From CAXBES01 sp963974915 (lineage in GTDB: Bacteria > Bacteroidota > Bacteroidia > Flavobacteriales > Flavobacteriaceae): a stretch of 64,000 nucleotides of DNA. Position numbers and translations under genes: made by a program. The DNA lies in assembly GCA_963974915.1 (NCBI GenBank), contig CAXBES010000010.1, positions 1 through 64,000 on the forward strand, read 5' to 3'. The notes below the pieces were generated by a model. That model was not told the origin of the DNA. It did no database searches and worked only from the letters and a program-made list of their open reading frames with translations. Below, piece by piece: positions 51,593-60,847 of this stretch; position 1 is the first letter of the stretch, and the number at the start of each line of letters is the position of its first letter.

Positions 51593-53443
51593 ATGAGTAA
51601 AGGTATATTTTCAAATTTTCGTGGTAATTTATTCGGAGGGATAACTGCCGGTATTGTAGCGTTACCACTTGCACTCGCTTTTGGAGTACAATCTGGTCTG
51701 GGACCGGACGCAGGTCTCTACGGGGCTATTTTTATTGGGTTCTTCGCCTCCTTATTTGGCGGGACCAATACACAGATCTCCGGACCAACGGCACCAATGA
51801 CAGCGGTTTCAATGGTTATCATTGCCGGAATAATTGCTGCTAATAATGGAAGTGTAGAAAAAGCACTTCCATATATTTTACTGGTCTTCCTACTAGCAGG
51901 GTTAATGCAAATTGCATTAGGTCTGGCCGGGATTGGTAAGTATATTAAATACATCCCATATCCTGTAGTTTCCGGGTTTATGACCGCTATTGGTATCATT
52001 ATCTTAATCACACAGCTGTTACCGTTGGTGGGGTATTATACAAAAGATGATACTGTCTTTATAGAGAAGTTTAAACCGCAGGCGGAGGAAGTGTTATTAG
52101 ATAAAATACTAAAAGATGAGGCGGGTGAAGGAATCTTAGTACTAGAAGACTTTAGAGAAACAGTGAGAAGGGCTGAGAGAATCACCGAAGAAGAAATTAC
52201 CATGGAGGCTGCAACGCTAGCAAAAGCCGATAGCTCTGGAGTATTAGGAGCAATTAAAACGCTACCTCGAGCTTTGTCGAACATAAGTTGGCTGGAGTTT
52301 ATTTTAGCTATGTTGACCATCGCTATAATCTACGGATTTAAACGTATAACCACGGCTGTCCCCAGTACACTTGTGGCGTTGTTGGTAGTCTCCTGTGGAG
52401 CCTATTTTTTAAATCTCGATTACAGACCCATACAGCAAATTCCGGGTGGATTCCCAATGCCAAACTTAGACATGTTCTCTAACTTTAGTATTGGTCAGAT
52501 ATCTCCCTATGTTTTTACTGCGCTTACCCTTGCATTTTTAGGAGCGATAGATTCCTTACTCACTTCGGTGGTTGCAGATAATATGACTAAGACAAAGCAC
52601 AAGCCAAATAAAGAGTTGGTTGGACAAGGTATAGGAAACAGTGTCGCGGCAATTTTTGGAGGAATTCCGGGAGCTGGAGCCACAATTCGAACAGTTGTAA
52701 ATATTAATTCTGGAGGAACTACAAGATTATCCGGAATGATCGCAGCACTATTATTGTTGGTTATTTTATTGGCTTTAGGCCCGGTGGCGTCGCAGATTCC
52801 TGCTGCTGTATTAGCGGGAATTTTGATCACAGTTGGAATAGGAGTAATGGATTACAAAGGTTTAAAGGCGATTCCTAATATGCCAAAAAGTGAAATTGCC
52901 ATTATGTTAGTTGTTTTACTTCTCTCTGTATTTTGGAATTTAGTGTATGCCGTTGGAATAGGACTAGTAATGGCGTCCCTGATTTTTATGAAGAAAATTG
53001 GTGATGTGACTGCTTCGAGATCTAAAGTTGTACCATTAGGAAATGCAGATGAGTTAACATTGCCCTGGAACGATGAAAACAGTATTCCGGTAGGACTTAA
53101 GGAAGAAGTTTTCATTAAACGTCTTGACGGACCGCTTTTCTTCGGAAACACTAGCGATTTTCAGGAACTTGCAACTAGAATTCCGGATACAGCAACCCAT
53201 TTAATAATAAGAATGGGGAAGGTTCCGTATATGGATCAATCAGGGTTGTACGCGATCGAAGATTTATTGCTAAGACTCAATAGACAGGGTGTGATAATAG
53301 TTCTTGTGAATTTGCAAAAACAACCAAGAGTGATGATGGAAAAAATTGATATTATCCCTGATCTGGTTGCAAACGAACGTATATTCAATTCGTTTAGCGA
53401 AACAATGACCTATATAAAAACGAATGTAAAAGACGTAGTTTAA
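51593..53443 (+). CDS. SulP-family anion transporter with STAS domain
   Basis: A 616-residue membrane transporter. The SulP start FRGNLFGGITAGIVALPLALAFGVQSGLGP is followed by about eleven helices and a C-terminal STAS domain (LDGPLFFGNTSDFQELATRIPDTATHLIIRMGKVPYMDQSGLYAIEDL). An extra cytosolic stretch of about 60 residues between helices (residues 155-220) is uncommon. Coding right after carbonic anhydrase favours bicarbonate over sulfate, by analogy with BicA-type carriers; the substrate is inference. Confidence 0.9.
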   Translation: MSKGIFSNFRGNLFGGITAGIVALPLALAFGVQSGLGPDAGLYGAIFIGFFASLFGGTNTQISGPTAPMTAVSMVIIAGIIAANNGSVEKALPYILLVFLLAGLMQIALGLAGIGKYIKYIPYPVVSGFMTAIGIIILITQLLPLVGYYTKDDTVFIEKFKPQAEEVLLDKILKDEAGEGILVLEDFRETVRRAERITEEEITMEAATLAKADSSGVLGAIKTLPRALSNISWLEFILAMLTIAIIYGFKRITTAVPSTLVALLVVSCGAYFLNLDYRPIQQIPGGFPMPNLDMFSNFSIGQISPYVFTALTLAFLGAIDSLLTSVVADNMTKTKHKPNKELVGQGIGNSVAAIFGGIPGAGATIRTVVNINSGGTTRLSGMIAALLLLVILLALGPVASQIPAAVLAGILITVGIGVMDYKGLKAIPNMPKSEIAIMLVVLLLSVFWNLVYAVGIGLVMASLIFMKKIGDVTASRSKVVPLGNADELTLPWNDENSIPVGLKEEVFIKRLDGPLFFGNTSDFQELATRIPDTATHLIIRMGKVPYMDQSGLYAIEDLLLRLNRQGVIIVLVNLQKQPRVMMEKIDIIPDLVANERIFNSFSETMTYIKTNVKDVV

Positions 53444-53464
53444 TAAGTAGTTTTTTAAGAAAGG

Positions 53465-53489
53465 AGCCCTGTTTTGCAGGGCTTTTTTT
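53465..53489 (+). terminator. Intrinsic terminator after the SulP gene
   Basis: AGCCCTG, TTTTG, CAGGGCT then TTTTTT: a 7-bp stem with U tract, 22 bp after the SulP stop. It also bounds the convergent cvpA-like gene. Confidence 0.85.
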
Positions 53490-53493
53490 ATTT

Positions 53494-54033
53494 TCAGTTT
53501 ACGGGATCTTCTTCTAAATTTTCTTCTTCCGTATTACGATAATTATCTACTTCTTCCAGAATATTGGGAAGTACCCATGGCGCTAAACTGGCAACAGGTT
53601 CGTAAAGGACAGAATCTGCTTTCTTTTCTTCAGAGATCATAAAACCACTAACGCTTTCCGAAGCATTAACAAACATAAATATCACACTTATTATAAAGGC
53701 GAATTTTACAGCATTGAAAATGCCGCCCAGTAATTTGTTTATAAGTCCGAGAGCAGCAAAATCGGCAATTTTTGTAAGTAATTTTCCTGCTAGAGAGATC
53801 ACCAAAACAATTACTAAAAATGTAACTGCGAAGGAAACGAGGTTAGTAGTTTGTTCACTCCAATTAAATGAATTAGATAGAAATGCTGCGGCATAATGTG
53901 AAAAATAGATCGCACCAAATACTCCGGCCACTAAACCTACTAGAGATGCTAGCGTAACAAAAAGTCCTTTTTTTACCCCGGTATAAAAAGCAAATAGTAA
54001 GATGACACCCAGTATAATATCGACAATACTCAT
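53494..54033 (-). CDS. CvpA-family membrane protein
   Basis: A 179-residue inner-membrane protein with four hydrophobic segments, starting SIVDIILGVILLFAFYTGVKKG. CvpA proteins are required for colicin V production in E. coli and for envelope homeostasis; exact function unclear. The C-terminal tail is acidic (NTEEENLEEDPVN). Single gene, divergent from the 118-residue conserved protein upstream of pheS. Confidence 0.88.
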   Translation of the reverse strand: MSIVDIILGVILLFAFYTGVKKGLFVTLASLVGLVAGVFGAIYFSHYAAAFLSNSFNWSEQTTNLVSFAVTFLVIVLVISLAGKLLTKIADFAALGLINKLLGGIFNAVKFAFIISVIFMFVNASESVSGFMISEEKKADSVLYEPVASLAPWVLPNILEEVDNYRNTEEENLEEDPVN

Positions 54034-54141
54034 AAAAATGTTATTTCAGTAAATATACTATTTATCGGGAAACATAAAATCTTCTTATTTCAAACCTACT
54101 TATATTTTGATTTAGTAATAATGGTTATGGAATTATACTAT

Positions 54142-54149
54142 TATCTTTG
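54142..54149 (+). promoter_or_regulatory. Candidate -7 box upstream of pheS region
   Basis: TATCTTTG matches TAnnTTTG exactly and lies 18 bp before the start of the 118-residue protein gene. No well-placed TTG was found. Confidence 0.5.
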
Positions 54150-54166
54150 CAACTAGTTAAAAAACT

Positions 54167-54523
54167 ATGGCAAGAGACGAACAATTAAAAGAACGGTGGG
54201 AGGCAGTAGTACTGCTTTTAAGTAATCGATTTGCCGATGGTGAGAGATTAGATCTTGATGCGATCATTTATTTGGTAGGAATACAAGAATTAGGTCAATT
54301 GCATCGAAAATTTAAGAAAGACGAGAAAATTAATTTGATGCATATCGCTATCTGCAGATTGTTAGAGCCTTTTGGATACTATGAGTTCGAATATTTTGAT
54401 GAAGCCGGTTGGCCGCATTACAAAGTTTTAGAACAGCTTCCTCCATTAAAGGCCGGGGAGCAAAGTGTATTGATGAAAGAGGCCATTGTGCAATATTTTG
54501 TAGAAAAAGAAGTCATTGAATAG
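54167..54523 (+). CDS. Conserved hypothetical protein upstream of pheS
   Basis: A 118-residue soluble protein: ERWEAVVLLLSNRFADGERL, then LDAIIYLVGIQELGQLHRKF, and FGYYEFEYFDEAGWPHY. I do not recognise a named domain; the composition is that of a conserved flavobacterial family. No signal or membrane segment. It is 41 bp upstream of pheS in the same direction. Confidence 0.7.
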   Translation: MARDEQLKERWEAVVLLLSNRFADGERLDLDAIIYLVGIQELGQLHRKFKKDEKINLMHIAICRLLEPFGYYEFEYFDEAGWPHYKVLEQLPPLKAGEQSVLMKEAIVQYFVEKEVIE

Positions 54524-54563
54524 TAAATAAAATACGTAGTTTTGCCTACTGAAGAAATTTAGG

Positions 54564-55583
54564 ATGATTGATAAAATTAAAGAGCATATCGCTATAGTTG
54601 AGACGTTCAAGTCGGCTAAAAAGGAAGAAGTAGAGGCTTTCCGGATTAAGTATCTCGGAAAAAAGGGATTGCTGAATGAATTTTTTAGTGAGTTTAAAAA
54701 TGTAGCAAAAGATCAGAAACGAGAATTTGGTCAGGTTGTGAATGAGTTAAAGAAGGCTGCCGAATTAAAGGTGGAAGAACTTAAAACAGCTCTTGAAAGT
54801 AAAGAAGAATCTAAAGGAGTTTATGGAGACCTCTCTCGTCCCGGTGCACCATTTACGGTGGGTGCCAGACACCCTATTTCTACTGTAAAGAATAAGATCA
54901 TCGAAATTTTCTCAAGAATTGGATTCAACGTATCTGAAGGTCCCGAAATTGAAGACGATTGGCATAACTTTACAGCTTTAAATTTACCTGCACATCACCC
55001 GGCCAGGGATATGCAGGATACGTTTTTTATACAAACCAATCCCGATGTACTTTTACGTACACATACGTCTTCAGTTCAGGTTCGATATATGGAAAACAAT
55101 AAACCTCCAATTAGAACAATCTCTCCGGGCCGTGTTTATAGGAATGAAGCAATTTCGGCGAGATCACATTGCTTTTTCCACCAAGTAGAGGGCTTGTACG
55201 TAGACAAAGGCGTTAGTTTTGCAGATCTTAAACAAACTTTACAGTATTTTACTACCGAAATGTTCGGCAAGTCGGAAATTCGCCTTCGTCCCTCCTATTT
55301 TCCATTTACAGAGCCCAGTGCCGAGGTTGATGTGTATTGGGGATTGGAAACCGAAACAGATTATAAAATGACGAAAGGTACCGGGTGGCTCGAAATTATG
55401 GGCTGTGGGATGGTAGATCCTCAGGTTTTAGATAACTGCGGAATAGATTCGACAGTTTATTCCGGGTTTGCCTTCGGAATGGGAATCGATAGAATTGCGC
55501 TGCTATTGCATCAAATTCCCGATATCAGAATGTTTAGTGAAAATGATATTCGGTTTTTAGAACAATTTAAAAGTACGCTCTAA
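54564..55583 (+). CDS. pheS: Phenylalanyl-tRNA synthetase alpha subunit
   Basis: A 339-residue class II synthetase subunit. An N-terminal coiled-coil region (to about residue 85) precedes the catalytic core: motif 1 around GFNVSEGPEIEDDWHNF, motif 2 in PIRTISPGRVYRNEAISARS, and motif 3 in GFAFGMGIDRIALLL. Charges tRNA-Phe together with PheT, whose gene is not in the window, so the subunits are unlinked here. Confidence 0.96.
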   Translation: MIDKIKEHIAIVETFKSAKKEEVEAFRIKYLGKKGLLNEFFSEFKNVAKDQKREFGQVVNELKKAAELKVEELKTALESKEESKGVYGDLSRPGAPFTVGARHPISTVKNKIIEIFSRIGFNVSEGPEIEDDWHNFTALNLPAHHPARDMQDTFFIQTNPDVLLRTHTSSVQVRYMENNKPPIRTISPGRVYRNEAISARSHCFFHQVEGLYVDKGVSFADLKQTLQYFTTEMFGKSEIRLRPSYFPFTEPSAEVDVYWGLETETDYKMTKGTGWLEIMGCGMVDPQVLDNCGIDSTVYSGFAFGMGIDRIALLLHQIPDIRMFSENDIRFLEQFKSTL

Positions 55584-55621
55584 TAAGCTTCTATTTTCAA
55601 TAATTTCTGAAACACCCTTCT

Positions 55622-56017
55622 ATGCGAAAAGATATCGAAATTCCGATAGCGAAAAATATTCAAATTGTTGCAGTAAAAGAATGGGACAAAGATTTCCTCG
55701 CTCAAACCTGGAACGTATATCTGGTTAATGATCGCGAAGATACTATCGAAGCAGTTTTAGTCATGTCCCGAGGTAATAGTGAAGACTTAAAGACTTCAAC
55801 CTTACGACACGGTCTTGGTGATGTTGCTTCAAAAACAGCGGCAAAAGTTGAATATATCGCCGAAGATGTATTGGGCTTCACCAATGAGTATATGGTAACA
55901 TTTTTCGCAGAAGGACAACTCTTTGAAAGGAATTTTATTTTTGAACCACATAGCATTTCCGAAGAAAAAACAGAAACACTTCCAATTCTGGATATGGAAG
56001 GAATTATTGCGAAATAA
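55622..56017 (+). CDS. Conserved hypothetical protein downstream of pheS
   Basis: A 131-residue soluble protein (IVAVKEWDKDFLAQTWNVYL, RHGLGDVASKTAAKVEYIAED). No named domain recognised and no membrane segment. It follows pheS by 38 bp and is closed by a GAGCCCT/AGGGCTC hairpin. Probably a flavobacterial conserved family; function unknown. Confidence 0.7.
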   Translation: MRKDIEIPIAKNIQIVAVKEWDKDFLAQTWNVYLVNDREDTIEAVLVMSRGNSEDLKTSTLRHGLGDVASKTAAKVEYIAEDVLGFTNEYMVTFFAEGQLFERNFIFEPHSISEEKTETLPILDMEGIIAK

Positions 56018-56019
56018 AA

Positions 56020-56042
56020 GAGCCCTACACAAAGCAGGGCTC
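56020..56042. terminator. Hairpin after the pheS-linked gene
   Basis: GAGCCCT (56020-56026) and AGGGCTC (56036-56042) form a perfect 7-bp stem with a 9-nt loop. The tract after it is AATAAAATT rather than poly-T, so termination may be weak on the plus strand. Confidence 0.5.
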
Positions 56043-56287
56043 AATAAAATTACTAAACACGCAAAATTTAACCGCTTAAAAATAATTTGTATTGTGCCTT
56101 AAAGCAACACAAAGAGGTCGTGGTTTATTTATTTGGAGTCGGTATTTATAAATTTAGACCATAGGAGGTCTTAATAAAGGACAGTTTATCAAATAGTTAC
56201 TTATTTTGTTCTAGAAAAGAAAGAGGTACGTTTCTATAGCACCTAATAAAAAAGTACTTTTATCCAACACCAATCTAACCAAATTTC

Positions 56288-57952
56288 TTGAAGTATTATC
56301 TCGTCATATTATGTCTTCTTTCCGGGTCTACGGCTTTGGCTCAAGACTTCAATGAAAAGTTCTTAGATTCAAAATCTTACGATTACCTGTCGTTATTGTA
56401 CGACATGAATTTAGACGATACACTAACGGCAAAACAAATAGCTTTCAGTTATATTAAAAAGGCTAAGGTTGAAAAAGACAATTTTGAACTAGCTCGTGGA
56501 TACGAACAATTAGCTTATGTTTCGCCCATTTCTGAGGCGTTAAAATATATAGATACTACTATTAGTTTAACCAAACGAAGTGATCATATAGACTATCCGG
56601 CAGTAGGATATTTGTTTAAGTCGTATTATCAATTTTACAATGAGGCATATGAAGAAAGCCTGCGGAATGCCATTTTAGGTTATCAATCTGCCAAAAGCAA
56701 GGACAATGTTGAACAACAAATAGCGGCTCTTAACGGAATTTCAGCGATCAACAGATTATGGGGAGACCATCGCAAGAGCTTAGAAACCGAATTTTTAGCC
56801 TTAGATCTGGTTTCCCAGTATAAGAATAAAGAGGATGCTTCCATCAATTTACTAACCACCCTTCGTGGAATTGGATCGAGCTATGTACGATTGAAACAGC
56901 CGGATTCTGCGCTGTTTTACTTTAAAAAAGGAATCACAAAAGCGATTAGTGAAAAAGATTCGGTATGGTATTATGATTTTGTTTCCAGAAGTGGCGAAGC
57001 ATTGTATCTAAAAGGAGATTATAATGCGGCCCTGGACAGCCTTAATAAAGGGCATGACAGTAGAAAAACTTCGGGTAGCAGCTATGCAACCTATAATTTC
57101 TATGCGGGAAATATCTATTATAATCAGGGAAACAAACAAAAGGGAATAGCATTTTTTGAAAAAGCCGATTCGATCTATGAGAATAATAAGATCTTATATC
57201 CGGAGTTGGCGCAGGTATACAATAATCTGGTAAAGTATTATCGTGAAGAAGGAAACAAAGAAAAGCAATTAAAGTATCTGGATAAATTAGTTTTGGTAGA
57301 TGATCTTATTGATGCCAAGCGCAATTATGTTAGAGATAAAACGGAGAAAGATTATATAATTCCCAACTTGCTGGAAGAAAAGGAAACATTAATAAAAGGT
57401 TTAAAAAAACAAAATATAATCTCGAACACTAAAACTTTATGGGCAATAGGTCTGTTAGGGGTTAGTGTGTTAATTCTGCTTTATTTTGTTAACAGACAGC
57501 GTATTTACAAGAAGAGGTTTCAGAATTTAATTGAGAGTATGAATAATGGTGATACGCCCCAACCTTCAGTTAAAGATACTACTAAGCAAACAGATATTTC
57601 CGAAGAAATAATAACTGAGATCTTAGCATCTTTAGACCGATTTGAAAGTAAGAGGGAGTATCTCTCCCAGGATATTTCATTAAATGATCTCGCTAAATCC
57701 TTTGGTACGAATTCTACTTATCTTTCTAAGGTCATCAATTTAAAAAAAGACAAGAATTTTTCTAATTATATCAACGATCTAAGAATCGATTTTACCCTGC
57801 GCGAATTAAACAGAAATCCGAAGTTTAGAAAATATACTATTAAGGCGATTGCAAATGAAAGCGGTTTTAAGAGTGCCGAATCTTTTTCGAAAACCTTCTA
57901 TAAAAAACACGGAATCTATCCGTCTTTCTACTTAAAGAAACTACGGGATTAA
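56288..57952 (+). CDS. TPR membrane protein with AraC-type HTH (sensor-regulator)
   Basis: A 554-residue protein beginning at a TTG: the signal peptide (YYLVILCLLSGSTALAQ) is encoded directly after it and no ATG precedes that signal, so TTG is the likely real start. TPR repeats fill the periplasmic part (IAALNGISAINRLWGDHRKS, PDSALFYFKKGITKA). A membrane helix (TLWAIGLLGVSVLILLYFV) near 380-400 leads to a cytosolic AraC HTH pair (SLNDLAKSFGTNSTYLSKVI, IANESGFKSAESFSKTFY). This architecture links periplasmic sensing to transcription in flavobacteria. Confidence 0.85.
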   Translation: MKYYLVILCLLSGSTALAQDFNEKFLDSKSYDYLSLLYDMNLDDTLTAKQIAFSYIKKAKVEKDNFELARGYEQLAYVSPISEALKYIDTTISLTKRSDHIDYPAVGYLFKSYYQFYNEAYEESLRNAILGYQSAKSKDNVEQQIAALNGISAINRLWGDHRKSLETEFLALDLVSQYKNKEDASINLLTTLRGIGSSYVRLKQPDSALFYFKKGITKAISEKDSVWYYDFVSRSGEALYLKGDYNAALDSLNKGHDSRKTSGSSYATYNFYAGNIYYNQGNKQKGIAFFEKADSIYENNKILYPELAQVYNNLVKYYREEGNKEKQLKYLDKLVLVDDLIDAKRNYVRDKTEKDYIIPNLLEEKETLIKGLKKQNIISNTKTLWAIGLLGVSVLILLYFVNRQRIYKKRFQNLIESMNNGDTPQPSVKDTTKQTDISEEIITEILASLDRFESKREYLSQDISLNDLAKSFGTNSTYLSKVINLKKDKNFSNYINDLRIDFTLRELNRNPKFRKYTIKAIANESGFKSAESFSKTFYKKHGIYPSFYLKKLRD

Positions 57953-57964
57953 ATTTTAAACGAA

Positions 57965-58969
57965 TCAGTTTAATTTCTCGGTCAGTTTTTTAAAGACTTT
58001 TTTTGGCTCTTTATTTTCGTACAGAATTTCATAAACAGCATTTATGATAGGGGTTTTAGCCTTCTTTTTCTTCTTTTTGTTGTTTAGTTCGTAGGCACTT
58101 TTGGTCGCGTAATATCCTTCAGCGATCATGCTCATTTCCATTTGGGCACTTTTAACCGTGTATCCTTTCCCTATCATATTACCAAACATCCGGTTTCTAC
58201 TAAATACAGAATAACCGGTAACCAGTAGATCTCCCAAATAAGCCGAATCGTTAATATCACGTTTCATTTTATGAACTTTTTTCACATAGCGCTTCATTTC
58301 ACGAATAGCGTTGCTCATCAATACACTTTGAAAGTTATCACCGTATCCCAAACCATGTGCTATTCCCGCCGCAATGGCGTAAATATTCTTCAACATAGCG
58401 GCATATTCGGTACCCATTACATCGTCACTCGTATTGCATTTAATGTATTCGCTGCTTAGAGAGTCGGCGATAATATTCGCTTTTTCCTCGTCTGCACAGG
58501 CGATGGTTAAATAAGATAGACGTTCTAATGCAACCTCTTCTGCATGACAAGGCCCGGTAATTACAGCAATATCCTTAAATGGGATATCGTATTTGGTATA
58601 AAAATGATCCCCGACAATTAAACTGCTTTCAGGAACAATACCTTTAATAGCAGAAACGATTACTTTGCCTTTTAATGATTCGGTTAAATTTTGTAATTCG
58701 CTGTGAAGAAAAGCAGACGGAATTACAAAAACCAGATAGTCTGCATAGGTCACCAACTCATTGATATCATTACTCAGTTTTAATTTAGACACATTGAATT
58801 CTACCGAACTCAAATAATTTGGATTGTGCTGTTGCTTTTTAATGTGTTCTATGGCATATACACTTCGCATATACCAACCTACCTCATCCAGGTTTTCGCA
58901 CAGCATTTTTACGATAGCCGTTGCCCAGCTTCCTCCTCCAAAAACTGCAAATTTTGGTTTATTCGACAT
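57965..58969 (-). CDS. gpsA: NAD(P)-dependent glycerol-3-phosphate dehydrogenase
   Basis: A 334-residue enzyme making sn-glycerol-3-phosphate for phospholipids. The nucleotide motif is FAVFGGGSWATAIVKML, with ITGPCHAEEVALERLS and LKNIYAIAAGIAHGLGYGDN carrying the catalytic Lys region. A run of Lys (KKKKKKAK) near the C-terminus is unusual. It converges with the TPR/AraC gene across 12 bp. Confidence 0.95.
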   Translation of the reverse strand: MSNKPKFAVFGGGSWATAIVKMLCENLDEVGWYMRSVYAIEHIKKQQHNPNYLSSVEFNVSKLKLSNDINELVTYADYLVFVIPSAFLHSELQNLTESLKGKVIVSAIKGIVPESSLIVGDHFYTKYDIPFKDIAVITGPCHAEEVALERLSYLTIACADEEKANIIADSLSSEYIKCNTSDDVMGTEYAAMLKNIYAIAAGIAHGLGYGDNFQSVLMSNAIREMKRYVKKVHKMKRDINDSAYLGDLLVTGYSVFSRNRMFGNMIGKGYTVKSAQMEMSMIAEGYYATKSAYELNNKKKKKKAKTPIINAVYEILYENKEPKKVFKKLTEKLN

Positions 58970-59218
58970 ACCTTTTGTTGATTCACCTCAAAAATAAGGA
59001 AATATGCTATGTAATCTAAAATATCAAGTAGCAAATTGCCGACTTTACATTATAGATTATTTTAGGCAGCCTCGAATTATAGATAAAACTAGTTTGTTGA
59101 GGGAGGATGATTTGTCTCAAGCCTATTTATAATCGATCTAAAATATTGAAGATCAGACAATTAAAATTTTGGCATAGCTTTTGGATTTGAGAGAGTAGAA
59201 ATTTAAAAATAATACGAT
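58970..59218. other. Intergenic leader region upstream of the orphan lipoprotein gene
   Basis: 249 bp between gpsA and the 59219 lipoprotein gene, both promoters pointing outwards. TAGCTTTT near 59175 is a partial -7 match. No RNA gene was seen. Confidence 0.4.
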
Positions 59219-60139
59219 ATGAAAGCACTCAAACTATTTTTCGGTTTTGCAATTTTAGCAACCCTCTTTACTTCTTGTTATCAGGAAGTTATTGTTGAGG
59301 AAGTTACTCACAACGATCCGGTGCCATCGATTACCTTGGCAGAGCTGATTTCATCGTATGATCTATGGTATGTTGATATTGATCGTAGTACGGGAAATAA
59401 CTACATTCCATTTATGCAAATCGCCTTTACTATGTCATTTAGAAATGGAACTGTAATGGCAAATAATAACCTGGTTGGTATTGGTGAGCAAGGTAATGGC
59501 TTCGGAATAGATATTGGGTATTATGATACGTATCACTTCGATTTGGACATCTCTCATGATATTGATGGTTTCCATACTTTCGAAGTTACCAGACTGAGTA
59601 ATAACGAAATTGAATTATACAATAGAGCACTTGACGTTGCATATACACTCGTGGGTTACCAAAGAAGCAACTTCGATTATAATAAATTGTTTTACGACAA
59701 TATTCATTATTTTTTACAAGAATATGTAGCCTGGGAAAAAACGTACACAAGCGAGTATGGCGTGCTTAACGATTTTGATTACGAGCAGTATCTGCAGTTT
59801 TTAGCGGGGGGTGGTAATGGTAACTTTCTAAGTTCTCAGGACCCTAACGGAAGCGATATCTATAATCTTTACTGGGATTACTCCGGAATCTATAACGTAG
59901 ATGATGTTCCCGGAAATGAATACCTGAAATATTTAACACTAGATTATGACTATTTAGGCAATGAATATTTCGAGTTAAGCGTTTTAAATGATAGAAAAAT
60001 TGAACTCTATCATCCAATGTCGGGAACCGCCTACGAATTCACTGGCAGAGGTTATATACAGTATAAAAATAATGAAGGAAAGCTTCGGGAATCTAAGGCG
60101 ACCATCGCGAAGCAGATGATCAAGATCAGTAAGTTTTAA
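59219..60139 (+). CDS. Orphan lipoprotein, Tyr/Asn/Asp-rich
   Basis: A 306-residue lipoprotein with signal LFFGFAILATLFTSC. The mature part has two similar beta-rich halves (LAELISSYDLWYVDIDRSTG with SFRNGTVMANN; NLYWDYSGIYNVDDVPGNEY with LSVLNDRKIELYHPMSGTAY), suggesting an internal duplication. Not recognised; it is sometimes mislabelled after the neighbouring nadD. Probably surface-exposed. Confidence 0.75.
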   Translation: MKALKLFFGFAILATLFTSCYQEVIVEEVTHNDPVPSITLAELISSYDLWYVDIDRSTGNNYIPFMQIAFTMSFRNGTVMANNNLVGIGEQGNGFGIDIGYYDTYHFDLDISHDIDGFHTFEVTRLSNNEIELYNRALDVAYTLVGYQRSNFDYNKLFYDNIHYFLQEYVAWEKTYTSEYGVLNDFDYEQYLQFLAGGGNGNFLSSQDPNGSDIYNLYWDYSGIYNVDDVPGNEYLKYLTLDYDYLGNEYFELSVLNDRKIELYHPMSGTAYEFTGRGYIQYKNNEGKLRESKATIAKQMIKISKF

Positions 60140-60210
60140 CTTTAAAATATAGTGAGTGGGAGTGAGCAGTTATTCACTACGCTCAGGACAACTTTTTGGT
60201 TGGTTAGTGG

Positions 60211-60249
60211 AACCGCTTGGCTAGTGCAAACTAGTTGGGCGGTTTTTTT
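60211..60249 (+). terminator. Terminator between the orphan lipoprotein gene and nadD
   Basis: AACCGC (60211-60216) pairs with GCGGTT, and inner CTAGT/ACTAG with G-U pairs between, over a GCAA loop. A T7 tract follows on the plus strand. Confidence 0.75.
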
Positions 60250-60844
60250 ACTTATAAAAATTCATCTCATCTAAATATTTCCAAACAGCTTCGGGAAGCA
60301 TTGGTCTAATGTTTTTACCCTCCTTGATAGCCTTACGAATAAATGTTGATGACAGTTCCATAACCGGGGCACTCACCTTGGTTATAGCCTTATGAGAAGC
60401 GTCGATCTTTTGGTTTTCGGCTGTAACTTTAGAAATTCTTGGATAAACATATATTTTATACCGCTCTAAGATCACTTGATAGTTTTTCCATTTGTGGAAA
60501 CTCTTTAAATTATCTTCTCCCATAATGAGACAGAAGTTATTTTCGGGGTATTTTTCCTCTAAATGTGCCAATGTATTCACGGTGTAATTGGGCTGCTCCA
60601 TCCCAAACTCTATGTTACTCGCTTTTAATTTAGGGTACTCTTCCAGCGCGATCCTTACCATGGCAAGTCGGTGAATATCATCTAAAAGCGTTTTTTTCTT
60701 TTTATGCGGATTATGAGGCGTAACAACCATCCAGATTTCGTCCAGATCGCTAAACTCGACCATATAATTGGCAATGTTTAAATGTCCAATATGAATTGGA
60801 TTAAAGGTGCCAAAATAGAGTCCGATGTTTTTATTTGTGTCCAC
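60248..60844 (-). CDS. nadD: Nicotinate-nucleotide adenylyltransferase
   Basis: Makes deamido-NAD from nicotinate mononucleotide and ATP. The 198-residue protein has the nucleotidyltransferase motif YFGTFNPIHIGHLNIANY and, near the C-terminus, ELSSTFIRKAI. The only start that includes the motif is a GTG at 60844, 3 bp after the gmk stop. Third gene of the yicC-gmk-nadD operon. Confidence 0.95.
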   Translation of the reverse strand: MDTNKNIGLYFGTFNPIHIGHLNIANYMVEFSDLDEIWMVVTPHNPHKKKKTLLDDIHRLAMVRIALEEYPKLKASNIEFGMEQPNYTVNTLAHLEEKYPENNFCLIMGEDNLKSFHKWKNYQVILERYKIYVYPRISKVTAENQKIDASHKAITKVSAPVMELSSTFIRKAIKEGKNIRPMLPEAVWKYLDEMNFYK

Positions 60845-60847
60845 TTT

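Noticed and set aside
51593..53443. Sulfate permease as the specific call
   Set aside because: Carbonic anhydrase next door makes bicarbonate at least as likely, so only the SulP family is named.
56018..56287. tRNA or small RNA between the pheS group and the TPR-AraC gene
   Set aside because: No T-loop or cloverleaf was seen; only short hairpins such as AGACC-N6-GGTCT near 56155-56170.
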